This document shows positions 32,337 through 44,015 of a DNA stretch of 64,000 bases, piece by piece. The translations under genes and the position numbers were made by a program. The stretch is from contig CM025849.1 of the NCBI GenBank assembly GCA_003952965.2, forward strand, positions 23,638,302 through 23,702,301. The letters run 5' to 3'. Origin of the DNA: Morella rubra. Its lineage: Eukaryota > Streptophyta > Magnoliopsida > Fagales > Myricaceae. Position 1 is the stretch's first letter. Each line of letters opens with the position of its first letter. Below the pieces are notes generated by a model. That model made no database searches. It was not told the DNA's origin and saw nothing but the letters and a program-made list of their open reading frames with translations.

Positions 32337-33607
32337 CTCTGATACCAACTGTAAGTCCAAAGATTAAGGCAACCCAAGAGGGAGGGGTGAATTGGGTTTC
32401 CAAACTTTTTCACTTTTAACCCCCAAAGTCGTGTTTGCAAAGTAAATTCTAATTTAGCTCAAGTATATAGATGTGATAAGAGAATAAGTGCTAAATGTAA
32501 AGAAAAGGGATAAAGAAGCAAACACGTGATTTTTAGGTGGTTCGGCAAACCTGCTTACATCCACCCCTCAAGCTCCTTTATTGAGCCTTAAGGTTTTTCC
32601 ACTATCTTCCAAATAGTGTATACACTAGCTTCCGGGTGCTAGAGAACTGTACAAGTGTTTTCCGAGCTCAACACTCACAACCCAAGTGATTTTCGGCTCA
32701 CCACTCACAACCCAGCGAAGCTTGAGATATACCCTCTCTAAGCTTCTTCTTTAGTGAACAACCTCACTAAAGGAATCACCTCTTTTGGATAAGAAGATAC
32801 AAGAATAAACTCTTTCAAAGAGTGGATATGAAAATGGAAAGCTCTATCTCTTGATTCACACAATGACAAGGATATGAAGATGTGATTTGTGTGCATGATT
32901 TGAGAAATATGAAATAAGAAGGTTTAAGATATTTCTCAAGCTATGTAAAAGATATGTGGTCGTTCATTTTTTTTTTAGACAATAGGAAGGTCTTTATATA
33001 GGCCACATGAGAAAATTAGTCGTTTCTAACTGTTGGAAATTTTACCGTTGTACTGGTTGACCGCTTCAGTGTTACCGTTACCCAACGATCATATTGTCAG
33101 AACACAACAAATCTATTTCAAACCATAGACCAGTCGACTGCTACACCAAGCGGTCGTTGTCCGGTCAACTGCTTAACCAGCCAATCAATCTCCTCAACTT
33201 AAGCACATGATCCAATTCTTATAAAACCACGATTTTGGCCACTTTAAAACACCCAATTTTAATGACTAACTTTCCACAAGTATATAAAAAGGTTTGAGAG
33301 TTGATTGTGGTGTTTTGAAACCATTTAAAAAACATTTGATCTTACAAACAAGAGGTAAAACGATTTACGCACGTTTTGAAAAATATGCAAGTGCACGATT
33401 CAAATCCTTGTCAAAAGTGAAACTAAGAGTTTCAAGATTATACCCGTCTTGAATCTTCACTTTTAAGCTCCTTGCATCTTCTTGATCTTCAATCTTTTTG
33501 TCTTTGGCTCTTTGTTAAAAATGTCTTTGTCTTTGAAGATGTCCATTTTGTAAACTTAATCTATTTATTCAAATCATCAAAATATCGATTGTGAACAAAA
33601 GCCAACA
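31896..33607 (-). mobile_element. Truncated Copia element: 5' LTR plus start of gag
   Basis: On the minus strand: LTR 33607-32350 (1258 bp, starting TGTTGGCTTTTGTTC), an iMet primer site at about 32348-32337, then gag to 31896. The element stops abruptly at 31896 in satellite DNA, so most of the internal region and the 3' LTR were deleted. LTR length and sequence place it in the same family as the gag-only element at 8397-12871. The right flank is ACAAT within a LINE tail (copy 6); no left duplication survives. The LTR has two weak GTCGAC-related motifs near 33130 (now GTCGACTGC and GGTCAACTG) in the same relative place as in the other copies. Confidence 0.88.
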
Positions 33608-33848
33608 ACAATCTCTACCCCCTCTTTACTATAAATAAATAAAAAACAACTATGGTGGTTGGAACACCGCGTACAACCACGATAAATCGTGAATTGCTGA
33701 GGTACAAAAGGATAATCGCAAATAGAAATTCTTGCGCAAGCCAAGCTAGCAAAGTGGTGTGCAACACCATTCACACTTCTAAGAATATGTTGAAACTTCC
33801 TAGGGGATAATCTTGTATTAGCAAACAAGATACCCCTAACAGTATATT
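33608..33848 (-). mobile_element. LINE 3' tail, copy 6, cut by the truncated Copia LTR
   Basis: It begins ACAATCTCTACCCC directly after the LTR end at 33607; the poly-A part is gone. The right end is the standard CCTAACAGTATATTTGC. Confidence 0.85.
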
Positions 33849-34705
33849 TGCTTCACTTTCTTCTATATTAAGGTATCTAATTTTTAAATATAAATTTGCA
33901 CTATTTTTCATTTATTTTTATAGTCTATGACTCTTCCATTAATCTATTCGCTTCATTTTCTTCAATATTATGATATCTAACTTTTAAGCCAATTAATTTG
34001 GGATATTTTTCATTCATCTTTTGGTCTATAACTCTTCCATTAATCTGTTTGCCTTATTTCTTTTTGGATAAATGGGCAGAATCTCTACAATTAATCTATT
34101 TTCTTCATTTTACTCAACATTAAGGTATCTAATTTTTAAACTAATTAATTTGGGCTATTTTTCTGTTTATATTTCAGTCTATAACTCTTCCATTAATCTA
34201 TTTGCTTCATTTTTCTACAATCTTAAGGAATCTAATTATTAAACAAATTAATTTGGACAATTTCTAATTTATCTTTTGGTCTATAACTCTTCCATTTATC
34301 TATTTGCTTCATTTTCATTTTTTAAAATATTAAGGTATCTAATTTTTAAACAAACTAATTTACATGATTTCAAATTTATCTTTTGGCCTATAACTCTTCC
34401 ATTAATCTATTTTCATTATTTTCCATATTATTAAGGTATCTAATTTTTAAACAAATTAATTTAAACGATTTCTATTTTATCTTTTGGTCTATAACTCTTC
34501 ATTTATCTGTTTGCTTCATTTTCTTCAACATTAAGGTATCTAATTTTTAAACTAATTAATTTGGACTATTTTTCATTATATTTTGATCAAAAACTCTTCC
34601 ATTAGTTTACTTCATTTTTCTACAATCTTCTAATTATTGTTTTTTAATTTATATAAATATCTCTTCAATTTGTATTTCTCCTCTAACCTGAAAGTGGCTT
34701 GTTTG

Positions 34706-34965
34706 CTTGAGAAAAATGCACAATCTCTACACCCTCTTTACTCAAAATAAATAAGAAACAACTATGGTTGTTGGAACTGCGCATACAACCATGATAAGTC
34801 GTCGAATTGCTCAGGTACAAGAGGGTAATCGCGAGTAGAAATTCTTGCGCAAGCCATGCTTACAAGGTGGTTTGCAACACCATTCGCCCTTCTACGATTA
34901 CGTTGCAACTTCCCACTGGATAATCTTGTAGTAGCAATAGGATATCCCACATAATATAGTTGCCA
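34706..34965 (-). mobile_element. LINE 3' tail, copy 7
   Basis: The poly-T is reduced here; the right junction is TATCCCACATAATATAGTTG. Confidence 0.8.
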
Positions 34966-35636
34966 CACTTTCTTCTATATTATGGTATCTAATTTTTAAA
35001 ATTTACTTTGGACTTTTTTTTATTTATATTGTAGTCTATGACTTTTCCATTAATCTATTTGCTTCATTTTCTTCAATATTATGATATCTAATTTTTAAAC
35101 CAATTAATTTCGGAAATTTTTCACTTATCTTTTGGTCTATGACTCTTTCATTAATCTGCTTGCTTTATTATTTTTTTTTTTTGGAGAAATGCGAGAATCT
35201 CTACCATTAATCTATTTTCCGCATTTTCCGCAATATTAAGGTATATAATTTCTAAACTAATTATTTTGGGCTATTTTTTTTTTTATTTTTATATTTCGGT
35301 GTATAACTCTTCTATTAATCTATTTGGTTCGTTTTCCTTAATATTAAGTTATCTAATTTTTAAACAAATTAATTTAGATGATTTCTAATTCATCTTTTGG
35401 TCTATAACTCTTCCATTTTTCTGTTTGCTTCATTTTCTTCAACATTAGGGTATCTAATTTTTAAACTAATTAATTTGGACTATTTTTTATTTATATTTTG
35501 GTCCAGAACTCTTCCATTAATTTATTTGCCTCATTTCTCTACAATCTTGAGGAATCTAATTATTAGACAAATTAATTTGGACGATTTTTAATTTATCTTG
35601 TACTTTATAACTCTTCCTTTAATTTGTTTGCTTCTT

Positions 35637-35905
35637 TTCTTTTTTTTTTTTTTTCAAAAAATGCACAATCTCTACACCCTCTTTATACAAAATAAATATG
35701 ATACAACTCTGGTTGTTGGAACAGCGCGTACAACCATGATAACTCATCAAATTGCTGAGGAACAAGAGTGTAATCGCGAATAGAAATTCTTGCGACAGCC
35801 AAGCGTGCAAGGTCGTGTGCAACACCATTTGCACTTCTACAAATACATTGCAACTTACCACTGGATAATCTTGTAGTAACAACGGGACATCCCTAACAGT
35901 ATTGT
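35637..35905 (-). mobile_element. LINE 3' tail, copy 8
   Basis: Long poly-T (about 35639-35655) at left and CATCCCTAACAGTATTGTTG at right. Confidence 0.85.
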
Positions 35906-36578
35906 TGCCACACTTTCTTCTAAATTAAGTATCTAATTTTAAAATATTAATTTAGACTATTTTTTGTTTATATTTTGGTCTATGACTCTTCCATTAATTA
36001 ATTCACTTCATTTTCTTCAATATTTTGATATCTAACGTTCAAACTAATTAATTTGGGATATTTTTCGCATATCTTTTGATCCATAACTCTTCCATTAATC
36101 TCCTTGCTTCATTTTTTTATTTTTATTTTTTTAGAAATGGGCATAATCTCTACCATTAATCTATTTTCCACATTTTCCTCAATGGTAAGCAATCTAATTT
36201 TTAAATTAATTAATTTGGGCTATTTTTCTGTTTATATTTCGGTCTATAACTCTTCTATTAATCTATTTGGTTAATTTTCCACAATATTGAGTTATCTAAT
36301 TTTTAAAAAAATTAATTTACACAATTTCTAACTTATCTTTTGGTCTATTACTCTTCCATTAATCAATTTGCTTCATCTTCTTCAACATTAAGGTATCAAA
36401 TTTTTAAACTAATTAATTTGGACTATATTTCATTTTTTTTTTGGTCCAGAACTCATTAATGTATTTGCTTCATTTTTCTACAATCTTAAGGAATCTAATT
36501 ATTACACAAATTAATTTGGACGATTTTTAATTTATCTTTTGCTCTTTAACTCTTCCATTACTTTGTTTGCTTCATTTT

Positions 36579-36850
36579 ATTTTACTTTTTTTTTTAGAAA
36601 AAATCACAATCTCTACACTTTGTTTACTCAAAATAAATAAGAAACAACTACGGTTGTTGGAACAGCACGTACAACCATGATAACTCATCGAATTGCTGTG
36701 GAACAAGAGGGTAATCGTGAATAGAAATTCTTGTGACAGCCAAGGATGCAAGGTGGTCTGCAACACCATTCGTACTTCTACGAATACGTTGTAACTTCCC
36801 ACTGGATAATCTTGTAGTAACAACAAGATATCCCTAACAGTATAGTTGCT
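36579..36850 (-). mobile_element. LINE 3' tail, copy 9
   Basis: Nearly identical to copy 10 at 39999-40265, including the variant CACTTTGTTTACTC. The frame on the minus strand is open for 84 codons but is only a relic of the RNase H end. Confidence 0.85.
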
Positions 36851-37761
36851 ACACTTTCTTGTAAATTAAGGTATCTAATTTTAAAATGTTAATGTCATAC
36901 CCCGAGCTTTTAAACATCACATGCATATTGTTTATGCTCTCTTGTTTGTAATTAGTAGTGAGATTAGGGTATATTTAGTGACTAAGAGAGAGTATTAAGC
37001 ACTTGAGATACTAAGTTCGAAACCTGGATTAGAACATGATTTAGTGAGAATTGGAGTTCACATGCAACTGAGTTATTGTTCAAGAGATTGAGGAGTACGC
37101 ATTGGATCAATTTAAATTTTTAAGCTAGTAGGTCGTTTTTATCTCGAAACCTTGATTAGGACATGATTAAGTGAGATTTGGAGTTCGCGTGCAACTAGGT
37201 TATTGTTCAGAATGTTGAGAAGCTCGTATTGGATCAATATAATTTTTTAAGCAAGCAGGACATTTTTGTCTCGAAAACCGAACCACATGATTTTTATTCT
37301 TTTAATATGTTGGGAGATTCATCCATGAGTTTATGGTTTAAATTTGGAGACTTTTTTTTGGAAGCAAGTAGGTCGATTTCTTGAAGCAATTAGGTTGATT
37401 TGCGATTATCGAAAGATTAGTGAAATGATTAGCAAAACTTAGCCATTAAAAAGGAAATTTCGGCTGCCCTAGAGAGTGACACCTATGAGGGCTAGATAGC
37501 ACGACAAATCGAAGCTAGAAGCACGACAAATCGATGCAAAAAGCACGACCAAAAAGGCTAGGACCTAGGTAGCTCGAGGTGTCGACCACCGGTGGACCTA
37601 GGCACGACTCACCAAGCTATAGGAAAATTTCGGCCATAGCCTTTCCATGCAGCTGCTGTAGGTTGCTAGGTGTCAAGAGGAGAGAAATGTAGCCTAGTGA
37701 CTCACCAAAGCTAGCCTAGCTAGGCCGGACACGTGTCGGAATGCAACCGGCTGTGTTTTCC

Positions 37762-37898
37762 TATAAATAGGGTGGATTTCACCTTTGAAGAGTACACCAT
37801 TCAATCTGAATTTTTGTGAGTTAAATCTTGAGAGAAGAGTGAAGTGAAGTGGGAGAAAGAGGAGGAAAAAGTTTAGCAAAGATCAAGCACGCTTAGAG
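37762..37898 (+). promoter_or_regulatory. TATA box and putative first exon in LTR A
   Basis: TATAAATA at 37762-37769, then a purine-rich leader. A good donor, CTTAGAG|GTAAAG, lies at 37898/37899. The intron would end at 38941 (TTTTTTAGCAG), one base before an ATG. Confidence 0.6.
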
Positions 37899-38941
37899 GT
37901 AAAGTTTAGTTGGTTATCTTTGATTTCGATTCAAGTTTTCAAGATGATTATTGTGAATCTCTTGTCTTTATTATTCTAGCATCTCTTGATGTTGATTAGC
38001 ATTTTTCTATTCTTCCTATTGTTCTTGATGTTCTTCGTGTTCTTGACGAAGAACAAGCTCGTCCTTTCGAAAAAGTATCATTTTCAAAGTTCATTCGTTT
38101 TCAAGTTGTTTTTCAACTTTGATCCGTTTCTTTTCAAAATTTCTTCCAAAAGTTGTTTTTCAAAGCTTGAACATATTTCTTTCCTTTGATTTCAATACTT
38201 TTATGTCAAAATTAGTATTTTCTACGTGGTGATTAAGCCGTTTTTAACCGAGAAATCAAAGTGTTGTTTTTGCCTTCACAACATTTTCCTTTGAGAAATG
38301 TTTTATAATGTTGTGATGATGGAAACGAGTTAAAGTGTTGCATATCATAAATGAGATGTATGGGCGTTGATATGAGACATGCACACTTAACTTGTACGTT
38401 GGAAAGAAATATTGTGATGTTCAAGTGTGGTTAAGGTGTTGCATATCATGAATGATATGTATGGGCGTTGACATGAGACATGCATACTTAACAATACTGT
38501 GAAGACGTGACAGTACTGTGCACAAGAGGATGTGTTCACTTGTTGTGACATTTTGGCCTCTCCGTCGTACGCGGAAAGATCCTTTGTTAGGATAACTCAC
38601 TCTTGGAGTTTGAGGCTGTATTGTGCTCTGGAGTACTGCTGCAAAGATACGAAGGTTACTTGTAACTTGTCACTCTGGCCAGGTGATTCACTTTAGGAGT
38701 GAGAGTAGTGGTGATCGAAATTGAAAATGGAAAAAGGAAAAGATCATTTTTGAGAAAATTTGAGACTTTATTGACATGCGTGTAGAAGTTGTTTGTCGTG
38801 TCGTTCCTGAGTCTGTTGAGATTTTATTGTTGAACGAGTTTCTTCAATATCTTTTATTCTATCTGCTATTTTGTTGTACTAACCGCTGGCTTTACTGAGT
38901 CATTTGGACTCACTGTTGTTTGTTAAATAATTTTTTAGCAG

Positions 38942-39136
38942 ATGTCTGAGGTTTATTTAGGTGAGTTTACCAAAGCCATTCAACATGGCTTTATCACTCT
39001 AGAGCTGACTTTCTGTGTGTATGTCACACGTGACCTAGATGTCCTGATAGAGGGACGAGGACATAGGTGGATCACTCCGCACTCAGATAATTACATCAAC
39101 ATCTCAGACTTGGATAACACTGATGATGAAGATTAG
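38942..39136 (+). CDS. LTR-encoded small acidic-tail protein, 64 aa (LTR A)
   Basis: I do not recognise a named family. The ATG directly follows a strong 3' splice site (TTTTTTAGCAG), and the frame of 64 codons is open to a TAG at 39134. The middle is a hydrophobic/alternating segment (ITLELTFCVYVTRDLDVLIE) and the C terminus is acidic (NISDLDNTDDED). An AATAAA signal at 39234-39239 follows. The same arrangement occurs in LTR C (79 residues, intact) and LTR B (broken), with a similar centre and a similar acidic end. I infer a small LTR gene conserved within this retroelement family; its role is unknown. The tail here only weakly resembles the VDLTGS core seen in the other two. Confidence that it is translated is moderate. 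Confidence 0.5.
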   Translation: MSEVYLGEFTKAIQHGFITLELTFCVYVTRDLDVLIEGRGHRWITPHSDNYINISDLDNTDDED

Positions 39137-39233
39137 AGATCTTTGTTTTATGTTTTCTTAGTTTTCCGCTGCAGTTTACTTTTTAGTATGTACATTATAG
39201 AAAGTGGGTCCTCTTTTGTAATACCTCGGTATT

Positions 39234-39239
39234 AATAAA
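39234..39239 (+). terminator. Polyadenylation signal in LTR A
   Basis: AATAAA about 100 bases after the stop of the small ORF, followed by a GT-rich stretch (TTCGTGTGTTTTGC). Confidence 0.55.
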
Positions 39240-39371
39240 AGGTCATTCGTGTGTTTTGCTTAGTATCTTGTTGCTTTGTCGATCTTCCCATAGGCCGTAA
39301 CCTCAGCTTTATAGCTGTCTATTACTATAAAACAACGCTTGATGTCTTCACAGTCTGGGCTATACAATTAA

Positions 39372-40815
39372 TTCAGACTATTTTTCGTTTATATTTTGGT
39401 CTATGACTCTTCCATTAATCTATTCGCTTCATTTTCTTCAATATTGTGATATCTAACTTTTAAACTAACTAATTTGGGATATTTTTCACTTATCTTTTGG
39501 TTTATAACTCTTCCATTAATCACCTTGCTTCATTTTTTTATTTTATTTTTTTAGAAATGGGCAGAATCTCTACCATTAATCTATTTTCCACATTTTCCTC
39601 AATGGTAAGCAATCTAATTTTTCAATTAATTAATTTGGGCTATTTTTCTATTTATATTTCGCTCTATAACTCTTCCATTAATCTATTTGGTTCATTTTCC
39701 ACAATATTAAGTTATCTAATTTTTAAAAAAATTAATTTACACAATTTCTAACTTATCTTTTGGTCTATAACTCTTCCATTAATCAATTTGCTTCATCTTC
39801 TTCAACATTAAGGTATCAAATTTTAAACTAATTAATTTGGACTATATTTCATTTTTTTTTTGGTCCAGAACTCATTAATGTATTTGCTTCATTTTTCTAC
39901 AATCTTAAGGAATCTAATTATTACACAAATTAATTTGGACGATTTTTAATTTATCTTTTGCTCTTTAACTCTTCCATTACTTTGTTTGCTTCATTTTATT
40001 TTACTTTTTTTAGAAAAAATCACAATCTCTACACTTTGTTTACTCAAAATAAATAAGAAACAACTACGGTTGTTGGAACAGCACGTACAACCATGATAAC
40101 TCATCGAATTGCTGTGGAACAAGAGGGTAATCGTGAATAGAAATTCTTGTGACAGCCAAGGATGCAAGGTGGTCTGCAACACCATTCGTACTTCTACGAA
40201 TACGTTGTAACTTCCCACTGGATAATCTTGTAGTAACAACAAGATATCCCTAACAATATAGTTGCTACACTTTCTTCTAAATTAAGGTATCTAATTTTAA
40301 AATATTAATTTGGATTATTTTTCGTTTATATTTTAGTCTATGACTCTTCCATTAATCTATTCGCTTCATTTTCTTCAATATTTTGATATCTAACTTTTAA
40401 ACTAATTACTATCTTTGGGGGATTGATAATCTTCCATTAATCTACTTACTTCATTTTTTAATTTTTTTTTTCCGAAATGGGCAGAATCTCTACCACTAAT
40501 CTATTTTCCACATTTTCCTCAATGTTAAGCTATCTAATTTTTAAATTAATTAATTTGGGCTATTTTTCTATTTATATTTGGGTCTACGACACTTCCATTA
40601 ATCTACTTGGTTCATTTTCCAAAATATTAAGACATCTAATTTTTAAACAAATTAATTTACAGGATTTCTAATTTAGCTTTTGGTCTGTAACTCTTTCATT
40701 AAACTATTTACTTCATTTTCTTCAACATTAAGCTATCTAATTTTTAAACTAATTAATTTGGACTTTTTTTCATTTATATTTTTGTCCAAAACACTTCCAT
40801 TAATTTATTTGCTGT
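39372..40815 (+). repeat. Continuation of the satellite-LINE higher-order repeat
   Basis: The satellite resumes after the solo LTR, with LINE stubs at about 39535 and 40460 and a LINE tail at 39999-40265. It ends in the middle of a monomer at about 40815, where LTR B begins. Confidence 0.85.
39999..40265 (-). mobile_element. LINE 3' tail, copy 10
   Basis: Sister of copy 9, with a poly-T shorter by about three bases and nearly the same sequence otherwise. Confidence 0.85.
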
Positions 40816-43260
40816 CTTCTCTTTTCCTCAGTTCTAACTTATTCTTCTTTCCTGGATTACCTTAGAGCAAGGAAAACAACCAGCCTTGCAAGAAGAGGTA
40901 AGGGTGCATTTGATAAAGGCTTGGTTGTTGGATATGGTGTTTTGGCCGAATGACTTAATCTTAGCATATCTTTGTTGATGTTTTCAGTTCTGAGCTTTAA
41001 GTTCTACATATTAATAGGGCTAGCTGGACATGAATGCAAGTGTCGGATGATGGGAAATGGAGTTTGCATGTGAGAATCCTAGTGTTTGATGATGAAAATA
41101 TTTGAGTGTTGTGTATAAATGATGATCTGGGCTTGAGGGTGTCATGGTCAGTGGCTAAAGAGGAGCAAAAAAGATTGAGAGAGTCACAGGTGAGCAAAGA
41201 GAGGCTTGCATGGACGATTTCTTTAACATATGGGTGAAAAAAACCTTACTTTTTGGAGGCATTTAACTCCTTATTTTGATTTGGGCTGACCCGATATGTG
41301 CTACCTCTTTACACACAGTTTTAGGACCAAACGCAGGTAGTAGTAGTTAACGTCTATACATGAAGAATAGGATTAAATAACATGCAAAGCCACTTTCTGC
41401 CTTATTTTTTATGTCTGTAAACTAAACTCATTAGCGCATGTGTAAGATCACATCGTCTGGCCACAAAATTTGGAGCGTATGTTCAGCGCAGAGTCCTGGA
41501 CATATGGTGAAAATTTCAAGCAAAAATGACATAAAATGAGTGAAAAAAATGACATTTAACCGTGAGGGGTAAAATGCGAAAAGTACTGAGAAATGGGCTT
41601 GAAAGCCCAAAATTTGACCTGAAGCTTTAGGGACCTGGACCTGTCTAAAGGTGATTTTGAGAGACTTTTGAGACCCAACACTGACCCCAAAACATGGCTA
41701 CAATTTGAGGCCCAAATAGACACTAAATAGGCCCGAAAGGAGAAAAAAGGCCTTAATTAAGAACTTACAAGAACAAGTTGGCCCTTGTATAATTGGGAAG
41801 TCTTTTTAAAGCCAAGTTCAACTGGGAGAAGACAATTTAATTATAAACTAGAAGATATTTTAATTAATTGGATAAGTCATAAAATAATTATAAATTGGGT
41901 CATGAGAACCAATCCAAGCAAAAAGGGGAAGTGGGGTCGTGAAGCCCATTTACAGGGTGCTGAATAGTTAACTTTATGAGTCCAATGATAAGAAACAAAA
42001 AGAAATTTGTATTTTTGTCTTACAAATTCATATGTCTGATGCTGAATTCGTTACCTTTTCTTTCATTCTGAATGATAACATGGCATGTGCATCATTTGTC
42101 TTGAAAAACATGGTTGAGTTGAGATAGTCTTAAGAGTTGTACCAGTTACTTTTGGGGGGATGTGCAACCACCACTAACGGGGTTAGTGGGTGGCCTCCTA
42201 GGCAATAAATATTGGGGGTGCTTTGCCTTAAACTCATCCCGGTATGGAGGACAACACGGGACTGTTCCAATGGAAGGGGTAGTGGGACGTACAACCCTGT
42301 CTCTAGGGGTCATAAAATGGATAGATGCAGGGACATCTCATGGGTAGTGTCCATCGGGGACTGTCAATGTCAACATTCACTTGCATCACTCATAGTTGAA
42401 CTAATTCCTTATCTATTAATTATTCACGTGCTATGTTTTAAATTTTGTTTAATGTTATTATTAATGTCATGCCCCCTTCCCAACCTTACTAAGTTTTTAA
42501 GACTCATCTTGTTTCCTATCTTTATGCATGTCCTATACGTTTGATAGTAGATGAGGATGTTCGAGAACTGTCAGACCATTGATTTGGACCCGTACGTACT
42601 CTTGGTACACACTAGGGTTTGATAGTAGAAACCTTTGAAGTGGTAACAGAAGACTACTACTACTAGTTCCTTAAGGACCCTCCTATTTCCACACTGCCAA
42701 CAGCTTGGATTCCTGATATGCCGGTAGTGACGGTGCCAACTATTGACGTCATTGACCTAACAGGCTCAGATGATAAGTCTTACGACTTGAGTTCTATTTT
42801 ACTAGTTGTATTTAAGGAACAATTATTATCTAGTTTTATATTTTATGCATGATTGGTAGGTAGGCTAGAGTGAGCCTATGAGGTGCTCACGCTTTTGTAA
42901 ACATTTAGCCACTTTTGTGCTTATCCTTGTAAAAGATACTTATACCGTACAGTGTTTTCCTGTATCTACTATTACTTATCTTTTAACTTTTTCAGAAATT
43001 TCCATTTCTTTCTCATTTACTACGTCTTCCGTACTTATTAATCTAGTTAATTGGAATTGAAATAAGTCGACAATACATACTCTTAAAAATCATAAAAAGT
43101 TGACTAGCTCATTCATTTCGTAAACTTTTTATGCTATCCCTTTTGTAAGGGCATTTTAGTCCTTTGAGCGTCAAGGTATGTTCATGTCATAATCTCGCTA
43201 TTTAGACACTTTATTACCATAAAGAGAGCTTAGAGGTTACTACGAGCACGAGGCGTGACA
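40816..43260 (+). mobile_element. Long LTR B, 5'-truncated, followed by a degenerate primer site
   Basis: The right end, AAAGAGAGCTTAGAGG ... GAGGCGTGACA at 43260, aligns with the end of LTR C (AAAGAGAGCTTCGAGG ... GGGACGGGACA on the minus strand). The block GTGCAACCACCACTAACGG ... GTACAACCCTG (about 42160-42300) aligns with LTR C near 47220-47340. Twelve bases after the end region, GGTATCACTGCTTAGG resembles a decayed iMet primer site. The start is missing: the segment opens in what corresponds to the first exon (donor AAGAG|GTAAGG at about 40898). The part from 40980 to 42120 holds no recognisable gene. Confidence 0.7.
42551..42852 (+). pseudogene. Broken LTR-encoded small protein (LTR B)
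   Basis: It starts with an ATG preceded by TTTGATAGTAG, an acceptor-like sequence in the same position as in LTRs A and C. The first 23 codons (MRMFENCQTIDLDPYVLLVH) resemble the start of the LTR C protein. A stop at about 42620, a frame change and one more stop follow. The C-terminal motif TIDVIDLTGSDDKSYDLSS is readable at about 42740-42800 and matches the LTR C tail IDWVDLTGSSDDEDEDSS. The stop is at 42850. It is clearly a decayed copy. Confidence 0.6.
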
Positions 43261-43284
43261 CGACAGGTATCACTGCTTAGGTTC

Positions 43285-43978
43285 CCTACGTGAGGAAGAA
43301 AGAAGTTTCCCAATTGGAGTACAAACGAGGGTTTGGTAGGCCCACAATACTCCTAGCAGTTCTTCTCCCAGAGGCCTTTTCGATCTTCGAGCTTTGTCTT
43401 GATAATTTGGAGCACTGACCAATTTGCCAATTCCACCTGTTTATTCGCTTATGGGTAGTACAGGGACGAGTAGTGATTTTCTATTTTGAGCTCTGAACAA
43501 AAGTCTCGAAAACTTGTATTATCGAACTGCTTGCCATTATCGGTTACTATTACCATTGGCAACTCGAAGCGACATACAATGTTCCTCCATACGAACTTCC
43601 AAATGTTGGCTCGATGATTTTCCAATGGTTCGACTTCAACTCATTTAGTGAAATAGTTGATGGCAACTACTAGAAATTTCAGCTGCTTCCTTCATAGTCG
43701 ATGGCAACTACCTATGAATGGGTAAGGGGTGCTGACGATAATCATTTTCTCGGCCTACTATTGCTATGACAATGGCAAACCTTTGGCACTTTTCACATTT
43801 TCGTACCATCATGACAGCGTCCGCTGGTAAGGTGGGCCAAAAGAGGCCTGATCGGATGACTTTTTGAGCGAGGGTTCTTGCCCCTTGAGTGGTTTTTGCA
43901 TAACACTTCATGCACTTCTCGAAGTGCATAATCTGCATCATGGGCGCTAAGGCATCTGATTGAGCTAGAATATTGCAT
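43285..43978 (-). pseudogene. Gypsy integrase relic (Tat/Athila/Ogre-like)
   Basis: On the minus strand the HHCC zinc-binding module is readable at 43930-43780 (AKTTQGARTLAQKVIRSGLFWP, CEKCQRFA). The following core has IVTDNGKQFDNTSFRDFCSE (about 43500-43560), which contains the second catalytic aspartate. Stops and frame changes occur throughout, and the protein is truncated after the core. The orientation is opposite to LTR B, so it is not the internal region of that LTR in its present form. Confidence 0.8.
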
Positions 43979-44015
43979 GTTTAGTACATCTAAAACTAAT
44001 ATAATATTAATTATT

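Larger units (their letters stand above)
33849..36892 (+). repeat. Satellite-LINE higher-order repeat, period about 940 bp
   Basis: Satellite monomers alternate with one long LINE tail and one 45-bp LINE stub per unit. Using the landmark CAATCTCTAC in each tail, copies start at 34721, 35666 and 36607, which gives 945 and 941 bp. The next unit at 40023 fits at 937 bp once the 2479-bp solo LTR insertion is removed. Stubs occur at about 34055, 35165 and 36115. The block at 36041-36890 is nearly identical to 39475-40300. Confidence 0.85.
36893..39366 (+). mobile_element. Solo long LTR A with an internal mini-gene
   Basis: A 2474-bp LTR from TGTCATACCCCGAGC to GGGCTATACA. It is flanked by GTTAA (36888-36892) and ATTAA (39367-39371), a 5-bp duplication with one change. 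It sits inside the satellite higher-order repeat. It contains a TATA box, a putative 5' exon, an intron, a small coding exon and a polyadenylation signal. LTRs B and C (40816-43260, 46223-49529) share the layout and short similarities. Long LTRs of this kind are typical of Ty3/Gypsy elements, but no internal region is attached here, so the lineage is unproven. Confidence 0.8.

Noticed and set aside
36572-36826. Open frames of 60-95 codons in satellite/LINE tails, such as this one and 39991-40242
   Set aside because: They are relics of the LINE RNase H end or random frames in AT-rich satellite, with different stops in each copy.
42466-42480. TGTCATGCCCCC as a possible LTR start
   Set aside because: It resembles the start of LTR A, but the sequence that follows aligns with the end part of the family (just before the small ORF), so it is probably coincidence.
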